DNA from: Diphasiastrum complanatum
Lineage: Eukaryota; Streptophyta; Lycopodiopsida; Lycopodiales; Lycopodiaceae
Direction of reading: 5' to 3'
NCBI GenBank assembly: GCA_029204225.1
Contig: MU832181.1
Span: 19,249 to 83,248, forward strand
Length of the DNA stretch: 64,000 bases
Shown here: piece by piece, positions 1 through 12,291 of the stretch
How positions within the stretch are numbered: position 1 is the stretch's first letter
Layout of the letters: the number at the start of each line of letters is the position of its first letter
Translations under genes and position numbers: made by a program
The notes under the pieces: generated by a model
The model's database searches: none
Told to the model about the DNA's origin: nothing
What the model saw: only the letters and a program-made list of their open reading frames with translations

Positions 1-1925
1 TCACTTGATATAGCTCAAAATCAATGCAATATATCAATTGAGATATCACTTTCGATGTTCAAAATCAATGCAATATATAAATTGAGATATCACTTTTGAT
101 GCAATATATCAATTGAGATACAACTTTGGCATGTAATGCACAAGGTTGTTCATAGAGTGATCGAATTTAAGGAATACCGAGCTGCTTTCAAGCTTCAAAT
201 CATTCAAAGTTGATGCATGTCACCCAAAATAGCTAAAATATAATGCCCAACAAGTTGGTGCTTATCATTAAGCAAAATTCATCAAATGATCAAAATTGAC
301 AATTCTCAATGATAATAACTTCAAATTGTTCGAGTACGATCTCTTATCAATGGAAGTATTTCCTACCACTTTAGATAGCTCAAATATGATATCTATTTCT
401 CAAGATAGCTTGAATTTAATGCCTACACACAAGAATGCTCAATTTTGATCGTCACCTATGGACATGGCTCATTGAATGATCGAATTTGACTAATATCGAC
501 TCCAATTGTACATTTAAATTGCTCATGTTCAATCCATTGTTGATACTATGACACAAGATATCCCAAACTTTATTTCACTTGAGATCAATCAATTTTGGCC
601 CTTATCGCTCAAGAGTGTTCGTTGAGTGATTAAATTAGATGAATCCTAAGCTTAGGACAACTACATAGCTCAAATTTCATGCATATGACTTTAGATAGCT
701 CAAATTTGATGCATAACATGTAATTTTGGACTTTATTAGTTGACATGGCTCATTGAGAGATCAAGTTCAATCATTTTTAAGTCTAGTACATTTAGATTGT
801 TTGAATTTGATTGGTTTTTGATGGAGTTGCCCCCTATCACATGAGATAGCTGAAATTCAATGTATATCACTCAAGATAGCTTGATTTGGGACATTATCAC
901 TCAAAATGTCTCTTAAGTGATGAAATTAGAGGAATTTTGTGTCCAATGACTAATAATTAGACTAGAACCAACTTGATGTCTACATGTCTCAATAACTTCA
1001 GTTCAATGCCTTTACTACAAGTTAGTCTCTAACTACTTAACATGGCTCATCAAGTGAATTTAATCGATCAAGTGAACTTAATCGATCTCAATTTTAAAGC
1101 ATTTAGATTGCTTGAGTTCTATCTGTCATTGATGGAATAGGTTCCTATCACTTGAGATAGCTCATATTGACATATGCTAAAATAGGCCAAGTACCTCTTC
1201 AGATTCTATTTGAACATCTACCAATCAATACTCTAATTGAAACTATGACAATGAATGATGGGTCCCTTGAGACCACTCAATTTTGGTCCCAATTGCTCAA
1301 GAATGATGAAAGTAGAAGAGTTTTGAGCTTAGGATGACATAGCTTCGAATTTCATCCACATAACTGAAAATAGCTCAAATTTATGCGTAGCATGTAAGTT
1401 TGACTTTTATTAATTTACATGGCTCAATTTTAGTCATTTTCGAGTCCAATTTGCTTAAGTTTCCTTAATCTAATTCCTTCTTGACAATGCTAACCCCTAT
1501 CACATGAGATAGCTAAAATTCAAATATACATTGAAGAAGGTTTGATTTTGGACATGATCACCCGAAATTTTTATTAAGTGACGAAAGTAGAGGATCTTGA
1601 GTCCAAGACATTAAGCTAGCACAAATTGTATGTCTACCACTTGCAATAACTTCAGGTCTGTCAATAGACTTAGCTCAATTTTGGTTGTTATCACTTACAT
1701 TGTTCATAGAGTGTTAAAATCAAAGGCTCCACGTAATGAATCGAGCGACCAAAATTGATCAATCTCAAATCTAGGATATTTAGATTGCCCGAGTTCAGTC
1801 CCTTGTAGAAGAGATTGGCCCCTATCACTCAAGATAACTAAAATTTGTTGAAAATGCAGCAAAATAAGTCCAATTGCTCCTAGAAATGATGGAGAAAGCA
1901 CCTAAATAAAATCCAAAATAGATTA
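1..1925. repeat. Degenerate satellite-like array (GATAGCTCAAATTTGATG family)
   Basis: The whole stretch is built from diverged copies of a short phrase close to TATCACTTGAGATAGCTC followed by AAATTTGATG. The copies sit in a longer order of about 300-380 bp: 'catggctcattgagtgatcaa', then 'catttagattgcttgagtt', then 'cccctatcacttgagatagc'. The longer order recurs near 480, 730, 1040, 1420 and 1690. Bases 1-120 hold a fresher local duplication around 'caatatatcaattgagatat'. No reading frame stays open. The same family resumes at 4.47, 5.69 and 8.94 kb, so later insertions seem to have split one array. I read it as an ancient decaying satellite; its class is unknown. Confidence 0.7.
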
Positions 1926-2500
1926 AGCATGATCCGACTCACTAAAGGCATGCATTCTTGTTGGCTCCATTCTTATCCTTGATGACCTTATTGGAGTGAT
2001 TGGTACACTTGGCTCTCGCTCCTCCTCAAGATCAAGATTGTCTTGATCATTGGCCACCTCCCTTTTGATAGCTTATTTGATTGAGAAATCAACAAGCTTA
2101 TGCATCTTATTCTCATCAAATATGACATTTCTAGAAACCACAAACTTGTTGGAAGATGAAATGTATACCTTGTATCCCTTGCTTGCATTGCCATACCTGA
2201 GCATGATCCCCTTGATTGATGATGGATCCTCCTTTGTCCTTGTCTCCAAAGGTGTATGCACATAGAAAATGCATCCAAACACCCATTGAGTCCTTGAGGT
2301 TTGGCTTCTTTCCATATAAGACCTCAAATGGTGTTTTGCCTTCAATAGAGGAACTCTATTCATCAAATAGGGGTAAAGGGACAAGAAAACTCCTTTTTGT
2401 TGAATCTCACACGTGTGGGAATGCCACAAAGTGTGATAACGACATCCTAATACTTTGTGATTGCTCAAGATCAAGTGCAGATTGATAATCAAGATCTATC
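1926..2500 (-). pseudogene. Ty1/copia pol fragment (integrase C-terminus to RT linker)
   Basis: On the minus strand a frame from about 2490 to 2073 contains the copia integrase C-terminal pattern: SYMERSQTSRTQWVFGCIFY, then ETRTKEDPSSIKGIMLRYG, then SKGYKVYISSSNKFVVSRNV and IFDENKMHKLVD. It is the same family as the plus-strand fragment at 29.39-30.47 kb; residues from 'HTPLETRTKEDPSSIKGI' on are nearly identical. Beyond 2073 the homology continues in other frames to about 1930, where it breaks off. No LTR, RT catalytic core or RNase H is present, so it is a fragment inserted into the satellite-like array. Confidence 0.85.
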
Positions 2501-3489
2501 TCTCAATTCTATGGCAAGGGAACATATCTACATGCATAAAACCATTATTCTGATGAGAATCAGATGTCAAATTGGTCGTTCTCAAATTGAACCCGGATGG
2601 AATTCGATTATGTCTGCAAGCTCCTGCTTGCTATGACGGATCTACAATCCTTCAAAGTATAGGCAGACACTGTTGACCTACGTTTAATTGTTTAAGCATC
2701 CAACAAATATGAACCAGTGTGAATAGTAAACAACTGATTGCGAACAAATAACAGTCAAACATCAAAGCATTGAAGGTAAAAAAACAATCTGCATAACATC
2801 TACTATATTATCAGAGAATTTCTTGAGCGTTGTTGTGACAAACCCACACATCTCATCGGCGTGAGAGTATCTATGTCTCTCATGAATCAAAAATTGTCTC
2901 GCTTACTAGTGGACATATGGACATCAACTAGCAACACTATGCTTAGCTCAGGTTGACACTCAACCAATTGACACGTGTTTGATCTGTTTATATAGATAGA
3001 GAGAAGAAGCTTTAATATGATATGAGATTACAAGAACGGTTGATTAAGCATGTCCTAACGATATCCAGATCGTCCGTGGAGGAGTGACGTCGACCTTGTA
3101 CTTTCTTGATTTCCTCTGTATTCTCTTTGTACTTTGAAACGTGAAGATCCTCCGCCTTTCGGTCTTCGTGTCTTCTTCTGCCTTCGGCCTCGCCATTGAG
3201 TTCCTCTGGGTCCACGAACATTTCATCTTCGTGTTTGGGTATCCTTCAGTCTACAAACATTTGACCGTCACCTTTGGGTCTTCAGTCCTCGAAGCTTTGG
3301 CTTCGTGTTCGAGCAGTTTCCTTGCGTTTGTGCAGCATTAGAGGAATTTTGGATTGTAAATGGGCCTTTTGAAAAGATGCCTTTTATTTTTTTTCACCAT
3401 TTTCAACTTTTTTTGGACCAATAATGAACGTACATGTGTACTTCTACGTAACGTAGAAAACTGCCCAAAAATTTGGGGCAAATTTTTTT
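2501..3489. other. No recognisable gene
   Basis: AT-rich DNA without a convincing reading frame. Short open frames at 3012-3341 exist on both strands but show no domain or conserved motif. A 'tatatagatagagagaag' TATA-like string lies near 2990, but no gene follows it that I can support. Confidence 0.5.
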
Positions 3490-4227
3490 GTTATACACAT
3501 ACAACATATAGTAGTAAAAAAAAATTTAAGTTATAACATAGAAAAACTAAAAAAAGGGGGGAGGGGGGGTTTTTACGAGACAAAGGAAGTAAGAGGAGAG
3601 GGGCCATTCTCCTCAAGACACTAGGCCTATTCGGGGCCCACCGATGGCCCCCGATGGATGCCACCTGGCCTGCTGGCCAGGCTCCCCCCTCCCCATTTTG
3701 AATGGGGGCGTGCCGGCGCATTGGCATCAACACGCCCCCTCTTGTGCTGGCGCCCCCAGGGGCACCATATTTCTGCAATGGCCCAGGGCCAGCGGGTCGT
3801 GCAACATCATCCGTATCCATGCAGCATCATCCTCGAGCAGATCCTCGAGCAGCACATCATCCCCCGACTCCCGAGCAGCATCATTCCCCGACTCCCGAGT
3901 AGCATCAGTCCGGTCGATTGCAGAAGATGGTGACCCTTGGGAGCACCATCATAAGAGGGGGCGTGTTGGCGCCAATGTGCCAGCTTGCCCCCATTCAAAA
4001 TGGGTGAGGGGGAGCCAGGCCAGGTGGCATCCATCGGACCATCGGGCCCTGAGGAGAATGGCACGTCGAAAGGGGGGGGGGGGTGGGGGGTGTCTCCAAG
4101 GAGCACGCCCCCTCCCCTCTCCCTTCACCTCTCTCATAACCTTCCCCCCCCCCCCCCCCTTTTAGTTTTTCTATGTAATAAACTTAAATTTTTTTTCACT
4201 ACTCTATGTTACATGTGCATAATAAAG
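3490..4227. mobile_element. GC-rich fold-back (long inverted-repeat) element
   Basis: The two ends are long inverted repeats. The left arm starts near 'gttatacacatacaacat' at 3490 and carries 'aaatttaagttataacatag', 'aaaaactaaaaaaagggggg' and then a G run. The right arm (about 4144-4227) is its complement: a C run, 'ttttagtttttctatgtaat', 'aaacttaaattttttt', 'gttacatgtgcataat'. Further in, 3605-3770 pairs with 3935-4065 ('gatggatgccacctggcct', 'cattttgaatgggggc', 'acacgccccctctt'). The loop (about 3800-3930) holds short tandem units of 'ccgactcccgagcagcatca'. It is far more GC-rich than its surroundings. Open frames on both strands are by-products of the GC-rich inverted repeat. I see no transposase and no clear target duplication, so it is best called a non-autonomous fold-back element. 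Confidence 0.75.
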
Positions 4228-4469
4228 CTGTCCATCCTTCTAATAGGAATCGTGGAGGAAGATGCTCAAAATCTATTGGACCCCTTTTTCACCTCCTCTA
4301 GATGTGATTGGATGAGTGACTTATGACTCCCCTAATTTGATTGGACCATCTCCATGAAAATCCCTCTTTTGACTGGTCTCTTGATTTCGTGCCAACACTT
4401 TGACATGAGTCACATATCCAATTTAATTAGACATTGATAGAGCATATCTAGATTGACATATAAAAGCAT

Positions 4470-4740
4470 AATCATGATGAAAGTCAATCTCAAGACTTTA
4501 TCACTCGAGATAGCACAAACTTGATGTCTATGACTTGAAATAACTCTATCTTGATGTCTATCACTTGAGATAGCTCAAATTTGGATAAATATTGAATCCT
4601 TGTATATTTAAATGTACTTAGCTACCTCAAAGTGCATGCTTATGATTCAAAGTTACTCAAATTGGATGCCTAAGATGTGATTTTCAAATTTGAAACATTT
4701 AGATTACTCAAGTTTGTTCCCTTGTCAAAGTTCAACATGC
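4470..4740. repeat. Satellite-like array, second block
   Basis: Diverged copies of the same 'tatcacttgagatagctcaaatttg' phrase seen in the first 1.9 kb, including 'catttagattactcaagttt'. No coding potential. Confidence 0.65.
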
Positions 4741-5689
4741 CTACAAGTTAAACACAGCTCTGCATTGAATCATCTCTATCTATTTCTAGCTCATTGAAGG
4801 CAATATACGGTTAGGCATTGAACTGATTTGAAATGCACTAATTTGAACTGATTTGACTTCAAATAAAATTACGTACAGTCATGGTTTATTCTTTGAGACA
4901 CCAATCCTTTACTTCTTCGATAGGAAGTAAGGCTTTCTATGAAGAGATTCCAGTTGCGATTTGGCCCTTGCAAGCCTCTCTTTGTTTTGCTATTATCTAG
5001 TATCATCCAGGCTTCCAGCTAGGAAAAAGTGTACTTGTTCCCCTTTTGCCATTGATTATACCCTGCTTACCTCCATGGGCTTTAGCATACTCAAAACACA
5101 AAAACCAGTCACTGAAAGGGGTCACTTCTCTAGTACAATTATTGAAGAATCCGGATAGCGCATTGAAATTGAAATCATAACAGTTGAAAAAATGAAAAAA
5201 AACCTATCAATCTGAAGGATCTTCAAACCATCATCTTCTAGTTGTCATTGATCGCTAGTCATATGACCTTAAGATGATAAACTTGATTCTCAATATCATG
5301 AGTGATCATCAGACTTGATCATGCATGTATGTTTTGTGTCCTTCGATACACCATAGGTCGTTATTAAGGGGGAAAATCCATAGGAGTCAATGACATCGTA
5401 GGGAGAATCTATGGGATGTTAGTTAAGCAGACAAACGAGGATTGGGTAGGAGGTCCCTAATCAAATGGAAAGCATCAGTCTCTAAGCATAATGTGAGGCT
5501 ATAGTGAGTGATTTTAATGCAGAAGGAATCTTTAAGAAGTTTAGACGGGAAGGCATTGTAGTGGAGCTTCAACTACAGGAGTTTTCTACCTACAAAGGTC
5601 CAAAAGTAAAGAAGAAATGTGGGTTGACAAAAGGCAATCCAAGTCTCTCAGTCCAAGCATAAAAGATGATTGAGTGATGTTGAAGTGAT
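4741..5689. other. No recognisable gene
   Basis: AT-rich intergenic sequence. A stretch near 5490-5640 reads as a short protein-like frame around 'SDFNAEGIFKKFRREGI', but it is too short and unlike any family I know to be called. Confidence 0.4.
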
Positions 5690-6080
5690 CGAAGTGATTG
5701 AGTGACTGAACTTGATCAATCTAAAGTTTGGGATAGCTCAAATTTGATGTTATCAACTGGTGATAGTTTGAGCATAGCTCAAATTTGCTACCTACCATTC
5801 AAGATGTATATTAAGATTTGTCGACTTCGACCCCTTGTCGATGGATTTTACACTGTCGCATGAGGTAACTCAAATTTGATGTTGAAGTGATCACTTCAAG
5901 CTTAAGACAAACATCTTGCTTGAGTTTGATCCTTTGTCAGGAGAACTAGTCGCTATCACTCGATATAGCTCAAGTTTATTACCCGAGTTTGGTCCCTATC
6001 ACTTGACATAGCATTTTGGTCCCTATTAGCTTGACATGGAGTTGACTTTACACATGAGATGAAACCAATGCATCTTCAGA
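5690..6080. repeat. Satellite-like array, third block
   Basis: The 'gatagctcaaatttgatg' phrase recurs with 'tgattgagtgactgaa', 'cactcgatatagctcaagttt' and similar variants. This continues the decayed array of the left end of the window. Confidence 0.65.
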
Positions 6081-6317
6081 CGAAACCAATTCACTTTTAG
6101 GGGGGAGCACTCAACGGGAGTCAAGGATACATGCACATCTCATATTCCTTTCAAGGTTGATTCCATACCTTGCTAAATATATACTGGGATACATGCCTAA
6201 TTGTTTACTGGAATTCGATTTGAATTTCAGGGATTTTTGGCCACTACAAGAGTGATGTTAGGAGGGTGGGTTTCTGGGAAACTTGACCAAACAAACGACA
6301 TCACAAGAGCAGTAGGA

Positions 6318-6477
6318 GCACATGCGGATATGCTTTCCCATTCAGACACCCATTTCATACGTCTAGATCAGGCCGAGGGCCCCGAAGGATGTTGATGGCA
6401 CATGTGAATATGCTTTCCCATGTAGACATCAATTTTTTGACATCTAGAATGGGTCGAGGGCCTTTAGGATGTTGATG
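6318..6477. repeat. 80-bp tandem duplication
   Basis: Two adjacent copies with a period of 80 bp: the phrase 'gcacatgcggatatgctttccca' ... 'aggatgttgatg' begins at 6318 and again at 6398 (here 'gcacatgtgaatatgctttccca'). The units differ at several positions, so the duplication is not recent. Confidence 0.8.
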
Positions 6478-6677
6478 GCAAGGCCAACACAATTTTGAGA
6501 GTAGTGCTTGATCCTTGTATTTCACCTTCGAGAGCGACACGCGGCACATGGGAGACGTATGGTAGGCATCTGTGGACGGACGACAAAAGGTGTTGAGAAC
6601 TGTCACACTAGTTGCAAGTGGGCATGATGCGACTGTTGCGCCAGATAATAGAAAATTTCATAGGTTGCCATCTCATG

Positions 6678-6680
<3 letters not shown>

Positions 6681-6751
<71 letters not shown>
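6681..6751. repeat. Compound microsatellite (AT)n(AG)n(G)n
   Basis: About 31 bases of AT, 31 bases of AG and nine G in direct succession. Frames read through it on either strand are artefacts. Confidence 0.98.
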
Positions 6752-8562
6752 TTTGGGCTTCTTGAGTTCTTGGGGCTTGTCGCGAACTCGGCCCTAAGCA
6801 AACCGATTTTACGGCTAGCAGAGGAGCATTAATGACTAGTTTCCCGCTCCTCAACTCGTCTTTCTCTCCTCGTCCTGGAGGCTGGATGCACCAATATCGC
6901 GCTCCATCCTGCTCAGCTTGTCTCCGATTATGAGCTTCGAACATTCTTAACGCTCCTGCAACTGGTCTTGGATTCAGCTGGTCTCGTGAATCCAAGATTG
7001 AGTGTGTTTTCATTCTCAAATTGAAGATTGCTTCTGAAATCCAGCGGAAAGCCTGGGAAATTGAGATGCTGCAAGATGTTGCAGTTTGTAGGACCCGATC
7101 CTTCGGCACATTGGCGGATTGGTAGGTGCAGACACGAGCTTGGATCGGAAGGTCAGTCTCTGCAATAGATTCTGAAATTTTTTTTTTAACTTGCCATCTT
7201 ACACTGCTGTACAGTATTTGGGTGATCTAAATCTTACCTATGCCAACCTCCATACTACATAGCCAAACTGCATCGCTTGCATTCCTGATTTTGTTCCCAG
7301 GAGCTCAAAACTTACCATAATGACCGGATGCATTCGTTATCAAATTTTCGCTCAATATCCTTGAAATAAGCAGCTTCTGAGATTCTGTTGGTGTAGTCCG
7401 CTGATTTGACATCCGGGCTTAAAATATTTTCGAATTCCTTGCAGCGCACTCATGAGCTGCGGCTACCGCACATTAATAATTTGAGGAACTAGTTAAGTGT
7501 AGCTCTGTGCTTAGATTCTCGCTCTCTCGTCTCTGTGACGCTTGTTTTTCTGGTGATATTCGTGTTGTCAGGCCGGGAAAAGCTTTGCTCTGAACCTTGA
7601 AGTGAGCAACATATCATTCCAAGCTTGAGGTTTCCTGATGAAGTGTAGCCAGCGAGTGTCCTATTTTGATGAAGAAGACAACAAAACAGAAAGCTCGTGT
7701 TCAGCTTGTAAGAAGATAGAATGTCACGCTGAGGAAAGCGTTTGAAGGACAGTAAGATTGATGTTTGGTCTCCAATGAGATGAGCTGCAAGGTATTGAAT
7801 AAGTGAATTAGAATGAATTGTACATGAGAGAAACATTTCCATCTTGCAGGCTTGTTCATTACAGCCATTCGCTTAAAGGTGAAGACCTCAACTTGCTTTC
7901 AATGAAAATAAGTTGGTTCGATGTGATGATTACATCTCTCATTTTGTATGATGAAAACTTGATTTTTACGAAAAATTTATGGGTCATATTCTGAGTGATT
8001 TCTGTGGAGTTTTCTATTGCAACAACTGCCACTTTCTGATATAAAACTATGGCTTCTTGACGTTGTAATGCTATTTTTTAAATGGAGCTGATTGGGGCTT
8101 TTTAATATCGAATCCTTACTCAATTACAAGATCATAGACATATCCTTCTCTCTTACATCTCTGATATCATACATAGTTTGCTGATTTTCTGTGCCGAAGT
8201 TCAACATTCTACAGCAAACGTTGATTTGAACAAACAAGGCTGAACAAGGCATCAAGGTCAGTAATGCTTTTTATATCATTTTTTCCTCCTGTAGCTTGAG
8301 TTGATCATATCCTTCTTCCTGTTGTGTAATGCAGTAGCTGATCTTATAATTCAGGAGTCTGTCATTGGTATTTCTTTTTTCAAATCTCTGACATTGCCTA
8401 TATTTTGGGGTTCTTTACTTGCTTATCTGGAGAGTGGAACACAATGAAACAACATTTTAGAATGAAGATTTCTTACAGAGAGACTAAGCTTCAAAACTTC
8501 GACATGACCTGTTAATGGTCATCTACTACAAAAATGTGGCTAATTAGACTGTTGTCTTGTAC
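6752..8562. other. Possible transcribed, mostly non-coding locus
   Basis: This stretch is less AT-rich at its left end (6.75-7.15 kb) and carries splice-donor-like strings such as 'cggaag|gtcagt' near 7150 and 'atcaag|gtcagt' near 8262. I could not assemble a protein from it; all three frames close between these sites. It may be the 5' part of a gene whose one recognisable exon follows at 8563, but that link is a guess. Confidence 0.25.
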
Positions 8563-8714
8563 AGGAGGAAGGGAAAAGAGCTTCACAAATATTATCACGT
8601 TGAAGGTTTACGCTGTAGGGATATATACGGGGGTAGGGATCTCAGATCACATTATATCATACAGGTCACTGAAATCCTTAAGGACATTTCTCCTTCGAAG
8701 GCTCTTATTGAAGG
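8563..8714 (+). CDS. Possible exon of a chalcone-isomerase-like / fatty-acid-binding protein
   Basis: A short open segment runs from an acceptor-like 'cttgtacag' to a donor-like 'ttgaag|gttaga'. It reads GGREKSFTNIITLKVYAVGI then YTG. This resembles the start of the CHI fold in plant FAP/CHI-like proteins, where G-x-R-E-K is followed after about ten residues by K-V-Y-A-x-G-x-Y. The residues after position 25 do not fit the family, and no neighbouring exon was found. It could be a relic exon or chance similarity. Confidence 0.25.
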
Positions 8715-8934
8715 TTAGAGCAATCTTTCGCAACTAGCTGTAAGATGGATTCCTATTCTAGCTGAGCAAAATCACAATTTTAAAATCTTCTATTAGGGGT
8801 TAGACTGGAGGATTGTGGGAGGAGAATCTGCTAGGAGGTAGCTTCCATTTACAAACACTTTGAAACTTAGCTGATTCTAACGAATTGATCATTCCATTTA
8901 ATTGAATCATGTTTTGTTTAATTGCCATCTGAAA

Positions 8935-9330
8935 AAATGTATGGTACATTTAGATTGCTTGAGTTCGACTCCTTATCAATGGAATTGACCCATATCACAA
9001 GACATAGGTCAAATTTTAGATGGTTCAATCAAGATAGCTCAATTTTCATCCCTTATTATTGGAACCAACCCCTATCAAACAAGATAGCTTAAATTTGATG
9101 TTTGTTAACTGAGATGGCTCAAATATGGCCCTTGTTGGGTGAGATTGTCCATTGAGTGATCAAATGGAGAAATTTAGTGCATTCAGAGTCCTCAAAAGTT
9201 CCACTTCGAATCAATTGAATTGGTCCCTAACACATGAGACAGGTCAAATTTGATGTCTATAACTTCAAATACCTCAAATTTGGCCCTTATCACTTGAGGT
9301 TACCGATTGAGTGATAAATCAAAGGAATAT
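8935..9330. repeat. Satellite-like array, fourth block
   Basis: Contains 'acatttagattgcttgagtt', 'aagatagctcaattttcatc' and 'attgagtgatcaaatgga', matching the order of phrases in the array at the left end of the window. The block ends abruptly near 9330. Confidence 0.65.
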
Positions 9331-10239
9331 GATCATACATTTAGGGGGCGATCATACATTCATTTTCACATTTGCTTGAGGTTAGTAATTTTTGGTTCTT
9401 TGACTTCACTTTTTGAGTGGTGGTTGCGTCATTCTCTCTATCACACTTCATCTCAGGCATGTCATTTATGTTTTTTGAATGGGAAGTTTGTCATTCTATA
9501 CTTGGAATGAAAGACTAGAATTTTTGTTTCGCCAATCTGTAGCTTTTGGTCTCTATGCTTGTGATTTTGAGGACAAGTCATAAACACTCATAAGGGTAGG
9601 ATTCATTGAAGTTTGCCAAGCCCAAACAAAATTCTATGATTGTTTTCATAACAAGAATGCTATGGTGTAGCCTCTATTTATGTACGTATATATGCATTTG
9701 TAGTTGTAAGCCTTTTATGTGTTTAACATCGGGCATCAGTCTTTAGATAGATTTCCCAGATGATATTTTATAGTAAGTGATGTGTTAAATCACTTAATGT
9801 TACAATTAGTGACTTTCATTTTAATAAGCTTGCTTAATCTTATGGGGCTTCTAGCCCTAACTTGTGAAACGTTGGTGGGATGGTTGAGATCACCCAAGGG
9901 CATATATATTCGAGTATATTACTAGTATTTTAGAGCGTATTGTCTCTGTGTTGGCGAGCTAGTACTTTTTCATATTCCAAATTTTCTTCTATGTATAGAA
10001 ACCATTCAAAGTGCAATTTTCAATTGATGAATAATCTTTTCGTTGTAATTTTTTGTTTTTTAATTCTTTAGATGTTCATTTATGCATGTTGTAAAAATGA
10101 AAAAGATTTTCATATGTAAAAAAGATTTGTATAGAAATTTTTTATATTGCAATATTTTTATATTTCAATTTTCATGTATAGAGAAAATAAAAAATATCCT
10201 ATTTTAGCAAAACATTTCTTTATATACACTTTTTTTATA
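9331..10239. other. No recognisable gene
   Basis: AT-rich. An open frame at 9307-9510 has no recognisable motif. Nothing else could be supported. Confidence 0.4.
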
Positions 10240-10600
10240 AATGTAACTTATTATCTAGGAGATTTTAAATGCAAACTTTATTTTACTACATAGAAAATGT
10301 TAATTTTCTAGATGGATTTTTTTTTGAAAACTCTATTTTCCTATATAGAAAACCTCAAAAGATCTTATCTAGGAAAATTGAAAGTTAATATTCCTATATG
10401 AAAAATCTTTGCAAACCTTATTTTCCTACATAGGAAAAAGTCTATAGTGTCTCTTATGTAGGAAATTTCAAAGTTAATTTTCCTAGTTGTCATCTAGGAA
10501 ATGGTTTCAAGTTTCCTAGTATTTCCTTTTTCCTAGTTGTGTTCAATTGCAACTAGGAAAAAGCTTCTTTTTTTACATCTAGGAACTTGTCATATTTTTC
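10240..10600. repeat. Cluster of short inverted TTTCCTA / TAGGAAA motifs
   Basis: About 360 bp in which 'ttttcctac/tatag' and 'taggaaa' alternate at least ten times, giving many small hairpins such as 'tttcctacataggaaa'. Phrases like 'aggaaaattgaaagttaat' and 'aggaaatttcaaagttaatt' repeat. No gene is present. Confidence 0.6.
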
Positions 10601-11308
10601 TTGTGATGTTATATATATCATATCCAATGTGGAATTGAAAGGTTTAGTTGAGGATGCAATCCACGAGAATTGACCTCTTATTTGAGAATTGCATACTTTG
10701 CTTTCAAATGCAATAGTGCCATTTGTGGTAAATACTCCAGTCTATAAGTTCTAACTAATAATATATCTAAGAGTCTAAGACTTCATTGAGTGAGGACTGA
10801 GGAGTCGGTCCTCGAGACCAATGGTCGTTATATCATGATTCAAGTTTCATAGAAGAGTCACTCAAGACTTCCAAAACAGACCAATGATTTATTAGACTGG
10901 TCAATGTGGTTGAGACCTGACCTAAGTAGTTAGTTCTAACTGGTTTCTTGAAACTTGAAAGCTGAGTTTAACTGTTAAATATTCGTAGTTCATCATTTAG
11001 GGCAACAGTTAAATATTTGTAGTTCATCGTTTAGGGTAACAGGACTCGTAGTCATGACTCAAGAGAAAGTTTGCAAAGTTACTCATTGACATTATACTAT
11101 CTAGTGTCTATTTTGCTTCCCAATAGAAGAAATACCCTGGTGCATTTATTCATAGAAAAATTAGTAGGTACATTGATGAAAAAGATATATACATCCCGAA
11201 GGAGAAGTTTAAGCAAAAGTAAGCTCAAACAAGAGCGAAGCTTGCACTAAAACTAAGATTAATCCAGATCCTAGCATTAAAAATAAAGGTGCAAAAACTA
11301 TGATGATG
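10601..11308. other. No gene; small 34-bp tandem duplication
   Basis: The only structure is a two-copy direct repeat with a period of 34 bp, 'aactgttaaatattcgtag' at 10970 and 'aacagttaaatatttgtag' at 11004, each followed by 'ttcatcatttaggg' or a close variant. Confidence 0.5.
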
Positions 11309-12223
11309 TCAGTGGGAGTCTGCCAACTGACTACAGCAGATCAAAAAAGTGAAGAGGTGGTGAGTAGGGAGATGAGATGTAGCAGACCCCGCCCGTTGCA
11401 GGATTGATAGGGCCTGAGCACATTGCATGGCAATGGAAATACGTTGTTTGAAAGAAGCCACGAGAATAGAACCTGGAATACCTTGACGCTCTACCGTTTG
11501 ATGAGATAACATTTGAAGAAATTCCTCAAAGTGTCGATGCAAGGTGCCATAAGTCTCAATTGCTAGGGGAATGAAAGGATCAGTAGGGTGCTTTCGGAGT
11601 AGTTTTTTTTCTTCTCTTGTGCTACCACGCCTGCCGCTTCTTCTGGTGTGAAGGCAGAGCGAGGCAATAGGTCACCACGTATGGGATTAGCAACAACAAT
11701 ATCTGCCAAAGTATGAAGCCCATCTCGGGAGAGGACAAAGTCAACACGCCTGCGGGAAGAGTGGGACGCGGTAGAAGGAAGGATATGAGACTGCTCTCTG
11801 AGGACATGAAATCCTCCATCTTTGGCTATAGCGGCCGCTGCATCTCTGACAACATCATGCATAGTTGTACGCTCACTCCCAAAAGGACAGCGGTGGAGGT
11901 GAATAGCAAGAGCATCAATAGGGTGACCACAAACACACCGGAGAGACCCAAGACCGAAGGATGAGGTAGCCCCAAGCGAGGACGAAGAGCAGTGGTGAAG
12001 ATGGACGAAGACAACCGAAATGAAGGAATAACAGGCCGAGAGCTGACAGCCAAGCCCCCGCACTTGGACCCGCACAAGGAAGAAGCCGAGCTCGATGCAA
12101 CGCCGAAGGAGCCTCAGAGAGCATACTGGAAAGGGTTTTCTTGTGCACGCACTCCAAGAGGGTCTCTTGCAGGTGATCTCAATTAAAAGTGAGGAGTTGC
12201 TCAAAAGGAGGAAGACATGCTTG

Positions 12224-12291
<68 letters not shown>

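Noticed and set aside
3491-4165. Several ORFs up to 173 codons on both strands
   Set aside because: They are by-products of the GC-rich inverted repeat, open on both strands and with low-complexity composition.
6603-7109. Minus-strand ORF of 168 codons
   Set aside because: It runs through the AT/AG microsatellite (poly-SL and poly-YI) and shows no motif; probably chance.
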